A DNA stretch of 32,593 nucleotides from positions 1-32,593 of the forward strand of contig CALCEI010000048.1 in assembly GCA_937900575.1 (NCBI GenBank), in the 5' to 3' direction. A program made the translations under genes and the position numbers. This document shows positions 23,810 to 32,593 of this stretch, piece after piece. The notes under the pieces are model-generated. The model had not been told where the DNA came from. It saw only the letters and a program-made list of their open reading frames with translations, and did not search any database. This DNA comes from an uncultured Clostridia bacterium. Its GTDB lineage: Bacteria > Bacillota > Clostridia > Christensenellales > UBA1242. The number at the start of each line of letters is the position of its first letter. Positions within the stretch are counted from its first letter, which is position 1.

Positions 23810-24481
23810 TTAACCCCTTTTATCCAGTTTTATATGGTATTGCTTTTTATCATAATCCACAATTCCTTCTTTTTTAAGTTTGGAAAGTTCGGTGCACATG
23901 TTGGACCTATCCACAGAAAGATAGTTTGCAAGTTCGGTTTTGTTAAATGGAATTTCAAAATATGTTGAATTTGCTTCTGCACTCATTGTGGAAAAGTAAG
24001 AAAGTAATTTATCTCTTGTTGTCTTTTTGGAAAGGTGAGAAAGTTTGTTTAACAAATTTTTGTTGCTTTCTGCCACCATTTTCATAAGATTTTTAATAAC
24101 AAATTCGTGTCTTTTACAGTTGTTGCCACATTGATTAATCAACCTGTGTTTATCCATAAACAACACAAGTGTTTTTTCTGTTGCAATCAAATTGTCTTTG
24201 TATGTTTGGTCTCCCACGTACGCAGATTCGGCAGCATATACATCTCCTGTGTTAAGTTTGGTAACCAAATTTATGTTGCCAAGGTGGTCAATGTTTTCCA
24301 CAATTGCAGAGCCTTTTAAAATTAATGTTACATATTCAAGTGGGTCGCCTTGATTTAATATTTTTTCGTTTTTTTGATAGGTTTTAAACTTGGTTTTGAA
24401 ACAAAACATCATGGCCTGACATTCAAATTCAGACGCATCTTTAAAAATTTTTGTTTGTTGAAGTTCTTTGTAATGTTCCAA
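23810..24481 (-). CDS. Crp/Fnr family transcriptional regulator
   Basis: 223 aa: N-terminal cyclic-nucleotide-binding-like barrel (residues about 10-120, with LILKGSAIVE and GDVYAAESAYV), a long dimer helix, and a C-terminal winged helix with FNKTELANYLSVDRSNMCTELSKLKKEG as recognition region (given here in part by its key NKTELANYLSVDRSN). The start is TTG 24481 with AAAAGGGG about 10 nt upstream. It does not show the N-terminal cysteine cluster of oxygen-sensing FNR. It is divergent from nrdD-nrdG and heads an operon with a TIM-barrel gene and rdgB; control of the divergent anaerobic reductase genes is plausible but unproven. Confidence 0.87.
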   Translation of the reverse strand: MEHYKELQQTKIFKDASEFECQAMMFCFKTKFKTYQKNEKILNQGDPLEYVTLILKGSAIVENIDHLGNINLVTKLNTGDVYAAESAYVGDQTYKDNLIATEKTLVLFMDKHRLINQCGNNCKRHEFVIKNLMKMVAESNKNLLNKLSHLSKKTTRDKLLSYFSTMSAEANSTYFEIPFNKTELANYLSVDRSNMCTELSKLKKEGIVDYDKKQYHIKLDKRG

Positions 24482-24612
24482 AATTTTTACCCCTTTTTGT
24501 CAAGCCCCTACATGTTGTTGCAATTTCAAAATATGCCACAAGTTAATTTAAATTTTTATTAAAAATTGCCAAATCTGTTGTAAAAACAACACTTTTTACA
24601 CTTTCATTGTAG

Positions 24613-24618
24613 TATAAT
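24613..24618 (+). promoter_or_regulatory. -10 box of nrdD
   Basis: AGTATAATTT: a perfect TATAAT 57 nt before the ATG. No convincing -35 is seen, which would fit an activated promoter, but I do not see a clear FNR or NrdR box. Confidence 0.45.
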
Positions 24619-24675
24619 TTGGTCAATAAGTCAAACAAAAAGGTTTTAACTTTATAAATCAAAGGGGGAAATTTT

Positions 24676-26856
24676 ATGAAAGTTATTAAAAGAAACAGCA
24701 CAGAAGTTGTGTTTGATTCCAACAAAATTAAGGTTGCCGTTACAAAAGCCAACGAATCTGTTGACGAAACGTCAAAAAGATTAAGCAACGAACAAATTGA
24801 AAGGATTGTTGCAAACGTTGTTTCGAAATGCGAAAGCATGGGACGTGCTGTTGGTGTGGAAGAAATTCAAGATATGGTTGAATTTGCAATTATGGCAGAA
24901 GGAACTTTTGAAGTTGCCAAACATTACATAACTTATAGATACGATAGACAAATTGCACGTCAGCACAACACAACTGACGATAAAGTTTTTTCCTTAATTG
25001 ATTGCCAAAACGAAGAAATTAAACAAGAAAACAGCAACAAAAACCCAACAATAAGCAGTGTTCAACGTGATTATATGGCAGGCGAAATGAGTAAAGACTT
25101 AACAAAACGTTTCTTGCTTCCGGCAGATATTTGGCAAGCGCATGAAGATGGTATAATCCATTTCCACGATGCAGATTATTTTGCACAACGTATGCACAAC
25201 TGCGATTTGGTTAATTTGGAAGATATGTTGCAAAACGGAACGGTTATTTCCGGCACAAAAATTGAACGTCCACAATCCTTTTCAACAGCATGTAATATTG
25301 CAACACAAATTATTGCACAGGTTGCTTCTTGTCAATATGGTGGACAAAGCATTAGTTTGACACACCTTGTGCCTTTTGTTGAAATTAGTCGTCAAAAAAT
25401 TAAAAAAGACGTTATTGAAGAGTTAACTTTGGCTGGCGCAGAGTTGGACGAAGCAGTTGTTCACAAAATTACAGAACAACGTGTTAAAAAAGAAATTAAC
25501 AAGGGTGTGCAAACCATTCAATATCAAGTTATAACCCTTATGACGACCAACGGACAAGCACCATTCTTAACTGTGTTTATGTACCTTGGAGAAGCAAAAA
25601 ACGAACGTGAACGTGAAGACCTTGCAATGATTATTGAAGAAGTGTTAAAACAACGTTACGAAGGGGTAAAAAACGAAAAAGGTGTATGGGTTACCCCAGC
25701 CTTCCCAAAACTTATTTATGTTTTGGAAGAAAGCAACATTCACCCAGACAGTAAGTACTACTATTTAACCGAACTTTCTGCAAAATGCACTGCAAAACGT
25801 CTTGTTCCTGATTATATCAGCGAAAAGAAAATGCTTGAACTTAAAGTGGATAAAAATGGCGACGGACATTGCTATACATGTATGGGTTGCAGAAGTTTCT
25901 TAACACCTTACGTGGACGAAAACGGCAAGCCAAAATACTATGGCAGATTTAACCAAGGTGTTGTAACTGTAAATTTAATTGATATTGCACTTTCTGCACA
26001 CAAAAACATGAAGGAATTTTGGAAAATCTTTGATGAACGCATGGAATTATGTCACAGAGCACTTCAATGCAGACATGAAAGGTTGACTGGTACAGTTTCG
26101 GACGTTGCACCAATTTTGTGGCAACACGGTGCATTGCTTAGGTTAAAACCTGGCGAAAAAATTGATAAATACTTGCACGGTGGATATTCCACAATTTCCT
26201 TGGGTTACGCAGGTTTGTGGGAAACAGTTTATGCACTTATTGGCAAAAAGTTGACCGAACCAGAAGGCGAAGCTTTGGGCTTGGAAATTATGAAAAAACT
26301 TAATGAATACACAAAAAAGTGGAAATTGGCAGAAAAAATTGATTATTCCTTATATGGCACACCACTTGAAAGCACAACTTATAAGTTTGCAAAGTGCTTG
26401 CAAAAACGTTTTGGCATAATTCCTGGTGTTACAGATAAAAACTATGTTACAAACAGTTATCATGTGCACGTAACCGAGCCAATTGATGCCTTTGAAAAAC
26501 TTGCTTTGGAAAGCAAATTCCAAGCATTAAGCCCAGGTGGTGCAATAAGTTACGTTGAAGTTCCAAACATGCAAAACAACATAGAAGCAGTTTTGCAAGT
26601 TATGAAATTTATCTACGACAACATTATGTACGCAGAGTTAAACACAAAGTCGGATTACTGCCAAATTTGTGGTTATGACGGCGAAATTCAAATTGAAGAC
26701 GACAAAGACGGAAAACTTATTTGGGTATGCCCAAATTGTGGCAACAAAGACCAAACAAAAATGAACGTTGCAAGACGTACATGTGGCTATATTGGTAGCC
26801 AATTCTGGAATCAAGGCAGAACACAAGAAATTAGGGACAGAGTGCTCCATTTATAA
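24676..26856 (+). CDS. nrdD: Anaerobic ribonucleoside-triphosphate reductase (class III)
   Basis: A 726-aa glycyl-radical enzyme that reduces ribonucleotides to deoxyribonucleotides without oxygen. An ATP-cone domain covers residues 1-90. The catalytic domain contains HFHDADYFAQRMHNCDLVN and YTCMGCRSFLTP. The C-terminal zinc site is CQIC...CPNC (Cys662, 665, 685, 688), followed by RRTCGYIG with the radical Gly704. The start has AAAGGGGG 8 nt upstream. The activating enzyme gene nrdG follows 42 nt downstream with its own AAGGAGG site. It indicates an anaerobic host. Confidence 0.97.
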   Translation: MKVIKRNSTEVVFDSNKIKVAVTKANESVDETSKRLSNEQIERIVANVVSKCESMGRAVGVEEIQDMVEFAIMAEGTFEVAKHYITYRYDRQIARQHNTTDDKVFSLIDCQNEEIKQENSNKNPTISSVQRDYMAGEMSKDLTKRFLLPADIWQAHEDGIIHFHDADYFAQRMHNCDLVNLEDMLQNGTVISGTKIERPQSFSTACNIATQIIAQVASCQYGGQSISLTHLVPFVEISRQKIKKDVIEELTLAGAELDEAVVHKITEQRVKKEINKGVQTIQYQVITLMTTNGQAPFLTVFMYLGEAKNEREREDLAMIIEEVLKQRYEGVKNEKGVWVTPAFPKLIYVLEESNIHPDSKYYYLTELSAKCTAKRLVPDYISEKKMLELKVDKNGDGHCYTCMGCRSFLTPYVDENGKPKYYGRFNQGVVTVNLIDIALSAHKNMKEFWKIFDERMELCHRALQCRHERLTGTVSDVAPILWQHGALLRLKPGEKIDKYLHGGYSTISLGYAGLWETVYALIGKKLTEPEGEALGLEIMKKLNEYTKKWKLAEKIDYSLYGTPLESTTYKFAKCLQKRFGIIPGVTDKNYVTNSYHVHVTEPIDAFEKLALESKFQALSPGGAISYVEVPNMQNNIEAVLQVMKFIYDNIMYAELNTKSDYCQICGYDGEIQIEDDKDGKLIWVCPNCGNKDQTKMNVARRTCGYIGSQFWNQGRTQEIRDRVLHL

Positions 26857-26898
26857 TAGATTGCAGGCTACTTATAGCGAATTTTCAAGGAGGCAAAC

Positions 26899-27495
26899 AT
26901 GAATTATGGCAACATAAAATACTATGATATCGCCAATGGCGAAGGTGTAAGGACATCTTTGTTTGTTTCCGGTTGCACACACCACTGCAAAGATTGTTTT
27001 AACCCAGAAACATGGGCTTTTAATTACGGAAAAGTGTTTGACGCAAAAGTGGAAAATGAGATTTTGGAAAGCCTTAAGCCAGATTATGTTAACGGGTTAA
27101 CACTTTTAGGTGGCGAACCAATGGAACCAGCCAACCAAAAGGCACTTTTGCCGTTTGTAAAAAAGGTTAAAACCATGTACCCAAACAAAACAATTTGGTG
27201 TTACACAGGTTATTTGCTTGATGACCTTTTGGGCGAAGGCAGATTGCCAATGGAAAACGGCAATGCAACATTTTATCAGGACATTGTAGACAGGGCAAAC
27301 TGCAGTTGGACGAAAAAATTGCTTGGTTACATTGATGTTTTGGTGGACGGCGAATTTAAAATGCCACTTAAAGATATAACTTTACGTTTTAAAGGTAGCA
27401 AAAACCAACGTGTTATTGACGTTAAGGAAACATTAAAACGCAATGTGGTGGTTTTAAGCCCGTATAACGAAAAGAAACAATCAAGTTTTAAATAA
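26899..27495 (+). CDS. nrdG: Anaerobic ribonucleotide reductase activating protein (radical SAM)
   Basis: A 198-aa radical SAM enzyme that installs the glycyl radical on NrdD. The cluster motif CTHHCKDC (Cys26, 30, 33; CX3CX2C) and GGEP (in LTLLGGEPMEP) are clear, and the short length fits NrdG. AAGGAGG lies 7 nt before the ATG. The gene is in an operon with nrdD. No terminator is apparent right after its stop; a new promoter follows. Confidence 0.96.
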   Translation: MNYGNIKYYDIANGEGVRTSLFVSGCTHHCKDCFNPETWAFNYGKVFDAKVENEILESLKPDYVNGLTLLGGEPMEPANQKALLPFVKKVKTMYPNKTIWCYTGYLLDDLLGEGRLPMENGNATFYQDIVDRANCSWTKKLLGYIDVLVDGEFKMPLKDITLRFKGSKNQRVIDVKETLKRNVVVLSPYNEKKQSSFK

Positions 27496-27524
27496 TTAAC
27501 AAACTTAAAATTCTGTGATATAAT
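27496..27524 (+). promoter_or_regulatory. Promoter of the 53-aa basic protein
   Basis: TTAACA (27496-27501), 17 nt, TATAAT (27519-27524), directly after the nrdG stop. Confidence 0.7.
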
Positions 27525-27541
27525 AAAACTGAAGGTTTAAT

Positions 27542-27703
27542 ATGGCAAAAGTTAAAATTTTAAAGAGTCTACCAAAAAGTAAGAAAAAAGATAAGCGTAA
27601 AAGCAAACTTATCCCCAACAAAGTGATTGATGATAAATTTAAAAATAATTATCTTAATTTTTATGATGATGTAAAAATTCCGGGGAAAAGATATGATTGG
27701 TAA
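27542..27703 (+). CDS. Small basic protein, 53 aa, unknown
   Basis: Below the usual length cut-off but well supported: consensus promoter, GAAGG 6 nt before the ATG, clean reading frame and a strong terminator right after the stop. The N-terminal half is Lys-rich (KSKKKDKRKSK), the C-terminal half has aromatic and acidic residues (NNYLNFYDDVKIP) and ends GKRYDW. There is no signal peptide or membrane segment. The charge suggests nucleic-acid or ribosome binding, but this is inference. It is transcribed separately from nrdDG. Confidence 0.7.
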   Translation: MAKVKILKSLPKSKKKDKRKSKLIPNKVIDDKFKNNYLNFYDDVKIPGKRYDW

Positions 27704-27731
27704 AAATGCACAAAAATTGTGCATTTTTTAT
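27702..27731 (+). terminator. Terminator after the 53-aa protein gene
   Basis: ATGCACAA-AAA-TTGTGCAT is followed by a T tract, overlapping the stop codon. Confidence 0.85.
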
Positions 27732-27932
27732 TTTAAAATTAATTTAATAAATAAATTTTAAATTTATTTTATAAACATTTTTAAAATATCAAAAAAACCA
27801 CTATAAATAAGTGGTTTTTAAGATGTTGAAATAATTTAAATAAATATTTAATTAAATTATTTATTTTAATTTATTTATGGCATAAATAACTGTTAAAAAA
27901 TTTAATAATAAATAATTGAATAATTAATAATT
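27704..27932. other. Extremely AT-rich intergenic region
   Basis: About 230 nt almost wholly A and T, with long low-complexity stretches. Apart from two terminator-like hairpins (27702-27731 and 27792-27819) I see no gene or clear signal in it. Confidence 0.7.
27792..27819. terminator. Second terminator-like hairpin
   Basis: AAAACCACT-ATAAATA-AGTGGTTTT with A and T tracts on both sides. It may end minus-strand transcripts of the lipoprotein gene or back up the preceding terminator. Confidence 0.6.
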
Positions 27933-28817
27933 TTAATTTAATTTAAATATTTTTCTTTTATTTTTACATTTTTTAATAATTACACAAATCAGCAATAATA
28001 TTACGCTCAACATCAAACTGAAGATTATACAACATAAAATGCAGTTTCCGGTGTTTGCAACATTATAATAAAGTGTTAAAACTTGGTAAAATTCTTCGCC
28101 CTGCTCTGCTTCTTGATTTTTTATTATTTCCCAAGTGTGATAGTACTTTCCATTCGCTTTAAAAATCATGTCTGCATCACTGTGTTCTCTGCGTTCAGTT
28201 GTTGTGTAAGTAAAATATAACTTTGTATCTTCTACGTCAACAAACTTACCTTCGAATTCAGCATTAAATTGTGTTGCCAAAACATCATAAATTGCTGTGT
28301 ATCTACCATCAGCATAAAAACTTAAACCATAGTACTTAACTTTTGTATACAAAAAGTGGTTTTCTACTTCGCTAATTTCACGCTCGGTTGAAGTTATGTT
28401 ATAAAAATGCCTATAGACATTAGCATTTTTGAAGCGCAGGCCAATTTTGTACACATCGTCTTCCCATGTGTTACCAATTGCTGTAACTCCGCCCTTTAAA
28501 CTTGTTAAAAACATTTTAACTTCTGCGCTTTCTGCCATAAAAATTTCTAAATTTAACTTGTTTTCAAAATTCTCACACAAAACCTGTGCAGTTATGCTTG
28601 CTTTGGACTCAATTAATTCCTTTGTGTGAGCATAATCACAATCTTTTTCTTCCAGTTGTTGCTTATCAACATAAACGTAAACCATTTCGTCAATTGTTCC
28701 ATCATCGTTTACAATGGTTATGTTTTGAACTTCAGCACAAGAACAGCACAAAAGCAACATCACGCATAGCATGATGACAACCAAAACGTATTTAAGTGTT
28801 GTTTTTACTTTTTGCAT
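27933..28817 (-). CDS. Membrane-anchored lipoprotein with C-terminal helix, function unknown
   Basis: 294 aa. An N-terminal signal ends with a Cys-rich lipobox (LLLCCSC, likely Cys27). The extracellular part of about 220 residues is beta-rich and starts with an ITIVNDDGTIDEMVYVYV segment similar in look to LppM-type domains. A single helix near the C-terminus (about 257-282) is followed by a basic tail (KKCKNKRK), placing the C-terminus inside. No catalytic motif. A promoter with TTGAAA-17-TATCAT lies upstream, and AAGG about 12 nt before ATG is a weak site. Family not firmly recognised. Confidence 0.72.
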   Translation of the reverse strand: MQKVKTTLKYVLVVIMLCVMLLLCCSCAEVQNITIVNDDGTIDEMVYVYVDKQQLEEKDCDYAHTKELIESKASITAQVLCENFENKLNLEIFMAESAEVKMFLTSLKGGVTAIGNTWEDDVYKIGLRFKNANVYRHFYNITSTEREISEVENHFLYTKVKYYGLSFYADGRYTAIYDVLATQFNAEFEGKFVDVEDTKLYFTYTTTERREHSDADMIFKANGKYYHTWEIIKNQEAEQGEEFYQVLTLYYNVANTGNCILCCIIFSLMLSVILLLICVIIKKCKNKRKIFKLN

Positions 28818-28856
28818 ATTATATGTTATTCCTTAAAACCTGTTTCAATACTTTAA

Positions 28857-28885
28857 ATGATAGCATTTATAAGCAAATTTTTCAA
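28857..28885 (-). promoter_or_regulatory. Promoter of the 27933-28817 lipoprotein gene
   Basis: On the minus strand TTGAAA (28885-28880), 17 nt, TGCTATCAT with TATCAT at 28862-28857. Confidence 0.6.
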
Positions 28886-28894
28886 CCAAATAAA

Positions 28895-28925
28895 TAAAAA
28901 GAAGCAGTTTTATCTGCTTCTTATT
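28895..28925 (-). terminator. Terminator of gyrA
   Basis: On the minus strand AGAAGCAG-ATAAAA-CTGCTTCT followed by a T tract, 6 nt after the gyrA stop. Confidence 0.85.
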
Positions 28926-28930
28926 TATTT

Positions 28931-29957
28931 TTATTCGCTAACAGGTGCGTTTTCGGCTGTTTCTGTTGCTGTGTTTTCAGTTTCGGTAACATTTTCTGTT
29001 TCTTCTGGAAGCACTGTTTCTGTATCTTCCAAATCTTCTTCCAATCTATCGATAATTGCAACACTTACAACTTCGTCATTTTCACCAACTCTCATCAATC
29101 TTACGCCAAGACTTGTACGTCCAACCAAGTTGATTGAATCGGCATTTGTTCTAATCATAACACCGTCGCCTGAAATTGCCAAAATGTCTTTTTCTGCAGT
29201 TACGTTACGTAAAGCAACAACTCTGCCCGTCTTTTCGTTGAAGACACCGGCTTTGATGCCTTTGCCACGTCTGCCTTGCAAACGATAATCTTCTGGACGA
29301 CTACGTTTTGCATAGCCCTTTTCTGTAACTGTTAAGATATCTGTTTCTGGGTTAAGCACAATCATATCAACAACATATTCGCCTTCGTCAATTTTCATTG
29401 ACCTTACGCCGTGTGCAGCCCTGCCAAGTGGACGACATGCACTTTCGCTAAAGCGCAAGCACTTGCCATTATCAGCAGCCATAAGAATTTCTTCGCCTGG
29501 TTTTACAATCTTTGCACTTACAAGGTAATCGCCTTCCACAAGTTTAATTGCAATTTTTCCGTTTTTACGTACACTTTCAAACTCTTCAATTGGAGTTTTC
29601 TTAATTAAACCTTGTCTTGTTGCTAACATTAAACTGTATCCTTCGCCTTCTTCCATCTTTATAATGGTATTGATTTTTTCTTCACCTTCAAGTGGAAGCA
29701 AGTTTACAAGTGCTCTACCTTTGTTTTGTCTTGCAACTTCTGGAATGTTGTAAGCTTTAAGCACATAAACTTTGCCCATGTTACTGAACATCATAAGTTT
29801 ATCATGGCTGTTTACAACAAACATATCTGTTACGTAATCTTCTTCTTTTGTTTTGTGTGCATTTACGCCACGGCCACCCCTATGTTGAGATTTATATTCA
29901 TCAACAGACATGCTCTTGATGTAACCTTGGCTTGTAAAGGATACAACACATTCTAAT
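28931..29957 (-). CDS. gyrA: DNA gyrase subunit A, C-terminal part only
   Basis: The visible ~340 residues are the C-terminal beta-pinwheel of GyrA, which wraps DNA and allows negative supercoiling. It contains the GyrA box (QHRGGRGV) preceded by VVSFTSQGYIKSM, and repeated pinwheel strand motifs such as GYAKRSRPEDYRLQGRRGKG and GVMIRTNADSINLVGRTSLG. The acidic Glu/Thr-rich tail ends the protein. The N-terminal catalytic domain (about 500 residues) is absent: homology stops at about base 29,953 and the frame hits a stop at 29,960. This is where the contig changes character, so the truncation is more likely a join artefact than a real broken gene. Confidence 0.9.
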
Positions 29958-29960
29958 CCT
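29950..29960. other. Probable contig junction inside gyrA
   Basis: GyrA homology on the minus strand ends here in mid-domain, and an unrelated open frame on the plus strand runs out of the same point without a start codon. Codon use also changes. Confidence 0.7.
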
Positions 29961-31970
29961 CAACAAAAGAAATGTAATACAACTGTTGAGGTTAAGAACG
30001 GTGATATAGGTATTCCGCTTTGCCCTGATATTGCTGGTACATTCTTGTGCGAGAATGATATACCTGCTGCTTATGCTACATATCAAGAATTCCTAAGTGC
30101 TGGAGGTGATGTCATTTCTCGTGGTGAGAGTGTAAAAGAATTTATTAATCCTAATTCATTCTCGATGACTGAGTCGATAGAAGGTGATGGTGTGTGTGAG
30201 TATTTCTATGTACGTACTTATCATTTTAAGGATTTCCGTGATCAATCTGCTCAGTGTAGTCAGAAAATTAAAGTAAAGGATGATCAAGGTCCAATTTGGG
30301 ATAAAGGAGCATCCGCAACTCAAATTTTTGATTGTAAGGAAATTAATTTCTTCCCAACAGATTTGCAGGCTACTGATGCTTGTTTGAACACTGTATATTC
30401 TACAATGAATAAGGTTAATAAGTTAGAAAGTTTACCTGAAGGATTGTTCTATACAGTTCATTCAACAAAATCTGATGATCCAAGAGATTGTAATTATTAT
30501 AGCTATACTGAAACAAGAACTTATGTTGCAGTTGATAAGTGCCATAATAGTTCTGCTGAACTTGTTTATAAGAGTGTAGTTCAGGATACATTTGCACCAG
30601 TTCTAACTATACCACAGGATTGGTATGACTCTACTTTTGTGGCAAATTACGGAGTTCCTTGTATATTTACTGTGCCAGATATAACAAATTCATTGCCTGA
30701 TGGTTCTTATACAGACAAGTGTGATCCAAGTGCAATTCAGTATTATAAAATTACACAGTCGCCTGCTCCTGGTACAATATATGATCCTAATAAGGGAAAT
30801 CAGTATGTGACTTTGTTTATAACTGACCCTTGTGGTAATACAAGTAGTACTAAGCATGAAATATATGTTCCGACTCGTAAAGAAGTTGTGTCAGAAACTA
30901 TGTATGACAGAACAATATGTGCTGAACAGGAATTGACTTTGGCTAGTCAGTATATTTCAGAGGATCATGGTTCGATTTGGACTTATGACAAATGGGAAGA
31001 CAGGTGGTATTGGCGACCTACTTTGAGTGTGGTTTTTGATTATTACCGTGGTGATGTTGATCCAAAGAATCTAATCTACTCAAATAATCCTAAGACGTAT
31101 GGAAATCTTTTTGGTCCATTGTCTGAAAATGAAAGCTGGATACTTAATGATACAACTAAATCAGGTAAGTATTCGATTGTGGTAATGGATACTATACGTT
31201 TCTGTACTGATACTGCAAGTTCGTTCATTACTATACATTCAAAACCATTTATCCATCTTGATCCTGGTGCTATACCAGTATGTGAGTATGATTCAATTCA
31301 CTTGATTTCAGATGATGAAGCAATGTTTGATAAGTATCATGTAGAAGTAGATAGTGTTCATGAAGTAATTATCGAACAAGGATGGAGTGTTGATAGTATT
31401 AAGTATGATCCTATGACACCATTCGTTTATAAACCTGATTCGATGAAACTCCACTATTATGCTGTTAATGTTTGTGGTGGAAATTTCTCAGGTAATTACA
31501 TCTCAATAGGTGTTCGTGAACGAATGAAGCCAGAAAACTTAATGCTGGTTACTGATCCTCAAGACAAACCTCGTGTTCTTATTGGTGAGAATGCATCTTT
31601 GCAATTGATCACAAAATATGATCCTGTAGAGTATCGTTGGATGAGGGTCAAAGGTACTGTTGATGGTCTTGATGATGAGGTGTTTGATAGAGAAGGAAAT
31701 GTCCGCGAAGAGTATAAACGTCTATTTGATGAACCTGATGAATATATTGCCTTTAAACAAAATGATACTTGGGTAGAAAGAACAACTTACCCAAATAGAT
31801 ACAGAATTCAAGGTATTCGTATTAGAACAATTGAAAATGCTACTCAATCAGAAGATGCTATTTATAATCAGGATCTTACTGATATGGCAGATCTTCTTGT
31901 TTCACTTGTTAAGGAAGAAAAAGAAGAAGAGAGTATTGTAAGTACAGAGAGTGATGACGAAGAGAAGTAA
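29954..31970 (+). CDS. Bacteroidota-type HYR/PKD-like surface protein fragment (5' truncated)
   Basis: The frame is open from the junction with no start codon; the TTG at 30045 is internal. About 670 residues of Cys-paired beta-sandwich repeats are visible: YFYVRTYHFKD...KIKVKDDQGP, YVAVDKCHNSS...VVQDTFAPVLTIP, LFITDPCGNTSS and a YAVNVCGGNFSGNYISI segment. These match HYR/Ig-like modules of large secreted proteins of Bacteroidota, often exported by type IX secretion. The expected C-terminal sorting or CHU_C domain is missing; instead the protein ends in a charged tail (KEEKEEESIVSTESDDEEK), which may belong to another sequence. Fragment status is likely at both ends. Confidence 0.65.
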
Positions 31971-31986
31971 TAAGGGGTAAATAATC

Positions 31987-32593
31987 GTGATTTGTTTTAA
32001 TTGCGGAGCAACATTGACCCACAATGACTTCTGTACGAATTGTGGTGCTGATGTTACCAGATATAAAAAGATAGTTAGCTCAGCTAACGTTTTCTATAAT
32101 GAAGGACTTGAGAAGGCAAGTGTACGTGATCTGTCAGGAGCAATTGACAGTCTGCGTCAGTGTCTCAAGCTTGATAAGAGTAATGTTGATGCCCGTAATC
32201 TGTTAGGACTGGTATACTTCGAGATTGGTGAGTATGTAGCAGCGCTTAATGAATGGGTAATATCTAAGAATCTTAGACCTAGCAAAAATATTGCAGATGA
32301 TTATCTGAGCATGCTGCAGGATAATCCAACTAAGTTAGATACATACAGCCAGGCTGTAAAAAAATACAACCAGGCACTTAGCTACTGTTATCAGGGTACA
32401 CTGGATCTTGCAATCATTCAGTTGAAAAAGGTGCTTAGTCTTAATCCAAAATATGTTCAGGCACATCAGCTGCTTGCACTTCTTTACTTAAATGCAGAAC
32501 AGTGGGAAGATGCTAGAAAGATTCTTCTGCGTTGCCAGAAGGTAGATGTGAATAATACACTTACACTCAGATATTTAAGAGAGGCACAGCTTG
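31987..32593 (+). CDS. Zinc-ribbon TPR protein (3' truncated)
   Basis: GTG start at 31987, preceded by AAGGGG 10 nt upstream; the frame is open to the window end (202 codons). The N-terminus is a zinc ribbon (CFNCGATL...CTNCGAD, two CxxC pairs, residues 3-21), followed by TPR-type helices (AIDSLRQCLKLDKSNVDARN, LAIIQLKKVLSLNPKYVQAH). Zinc-ribbon/TPR proteins of this type are common in Lachnospiraceae, often near Hsp70-like chaperone genes; the function is unknown. All 11 Gln codons are CAG, unlike the main part of the window, where CAA dominates. Confidence 0.75.
   Translation, partial: MICFNCGATLTHNDFCTNCGADVTRYKKIVSSANVFYNEGLEKASVRDLSGAIDSLRQCLKLDKSNVDARNLLGLVYFEIGEYVAALNEWVISKNLRPSKNIADDYLSMLQDNPTKLDTYSQAVKKYNQALSYCYQGTLDLAIIQLKKVLSLNPKYVQAHQLLALLYLNAEQWEDARKILLRCQKVDVNNTLTLRYLREAQL

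Noticed and set aside
24590..24618. Possible NrdR box upstream of nrdD (ACACTTTCATTGTAGT)
   Set aside because: Too many mismatches to the NrdR consensus, especially in the right half.
27820..27932. AT-rich stretch as a possible origin or attachment site
   Set aside because: No DnaA-box cluster, iterons or flanking repeats were seen; it is only low-complexity sequence.
30045..31970. TTG at 30045 as a true start of the Bacteroidota-like protein
   Set aside because: The frame continues upstream to the junction with family-like sequence and there is no ribosome binding site at the TTG.

Overview
The window is AT-rich, and most of it (about 1-29,953) looks like one contig from an uncultured anaerobic low-GC Bacillota, probably a gut clostridium-like bacterium. 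The reasons are Gram-positive-style lipoproteins with InlB-type and BspA-type repeats, an oxygen-sensitive class III ribonucleotide reductase (nrdD-nrdG), a heterodimeric ABC exporter, DegV, a clostridial-type TrmA/RumA methyltransferase, and glutamine encoded mainly by CAA. I cannot name the genus.

Layout. 1-1541: 3' end of a surface protein with 171-nt repeats, one membrane segment and a very long charged tail. 1658-3358: type B carboxylesterase. 3405-10248: surface lipoproteins on both strands flanking a PnuC-like transporter-Nudix pair. 10393-13896: two-gene ABC exporter with a long 5' leader carrying a perfect inverted repeat. 14105-15417: GNAT acetyltransferase and another InlB-repeat lipoprotein. 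15461-15779: a minus-strand unit made of a promoter, three micro-ORFs of 9-10 codons with strong ribosome binding sites, then tRNA-Thr(GGT). 15896-23808: small membrane protein, RadC-like protein, ArgS, a short YigZ/IMPACT protein, DegV, TrmA-like methyltransferase, YwaF-like membrane protein, RdgB/HAM1 and a TIM-barrel isomerase-like protein. 23810-27703: Crp/Fnr regulator divergent from nrdD-nrdG, then an unlisted 53-aa basic protein. 27933-28817: membrane lipoprotein. 28931-29957: C-terminal part of GyrA.

At about 29,954 the GyrA frame stops abruptly and the sequence changes to part of a Bacteroidota-like HYR/PKD-type surface protein. From about 31,987 a zinc-ribbon TPR gene with Gln encoded only by CAG begins. 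I read the last 2.6 kb as probably chimeric (assembly or amplification), not as native neighbours; sequence alone cannot settle this.

The most interesting native signals are: (1) the tandem acidic micro-ORFs upstream of tRNA-Thr, two of which are a 56-nt duplication with only conservative amino acid changes; (2) six genes whose ATG lies exactly 6 nt after a -10 hexamer, which predicts leaderless mRNAs; (3) several operator-like palindromes (ABC leader, degV/trmA intergenic region, micro-ORF promoter); (4) a surface protein with a long Lys/Ala/Glu single-helix-like cytoplasmic tail. No CRISPR array, insertion sequence, rRNA or recognised riboswitch was seen.
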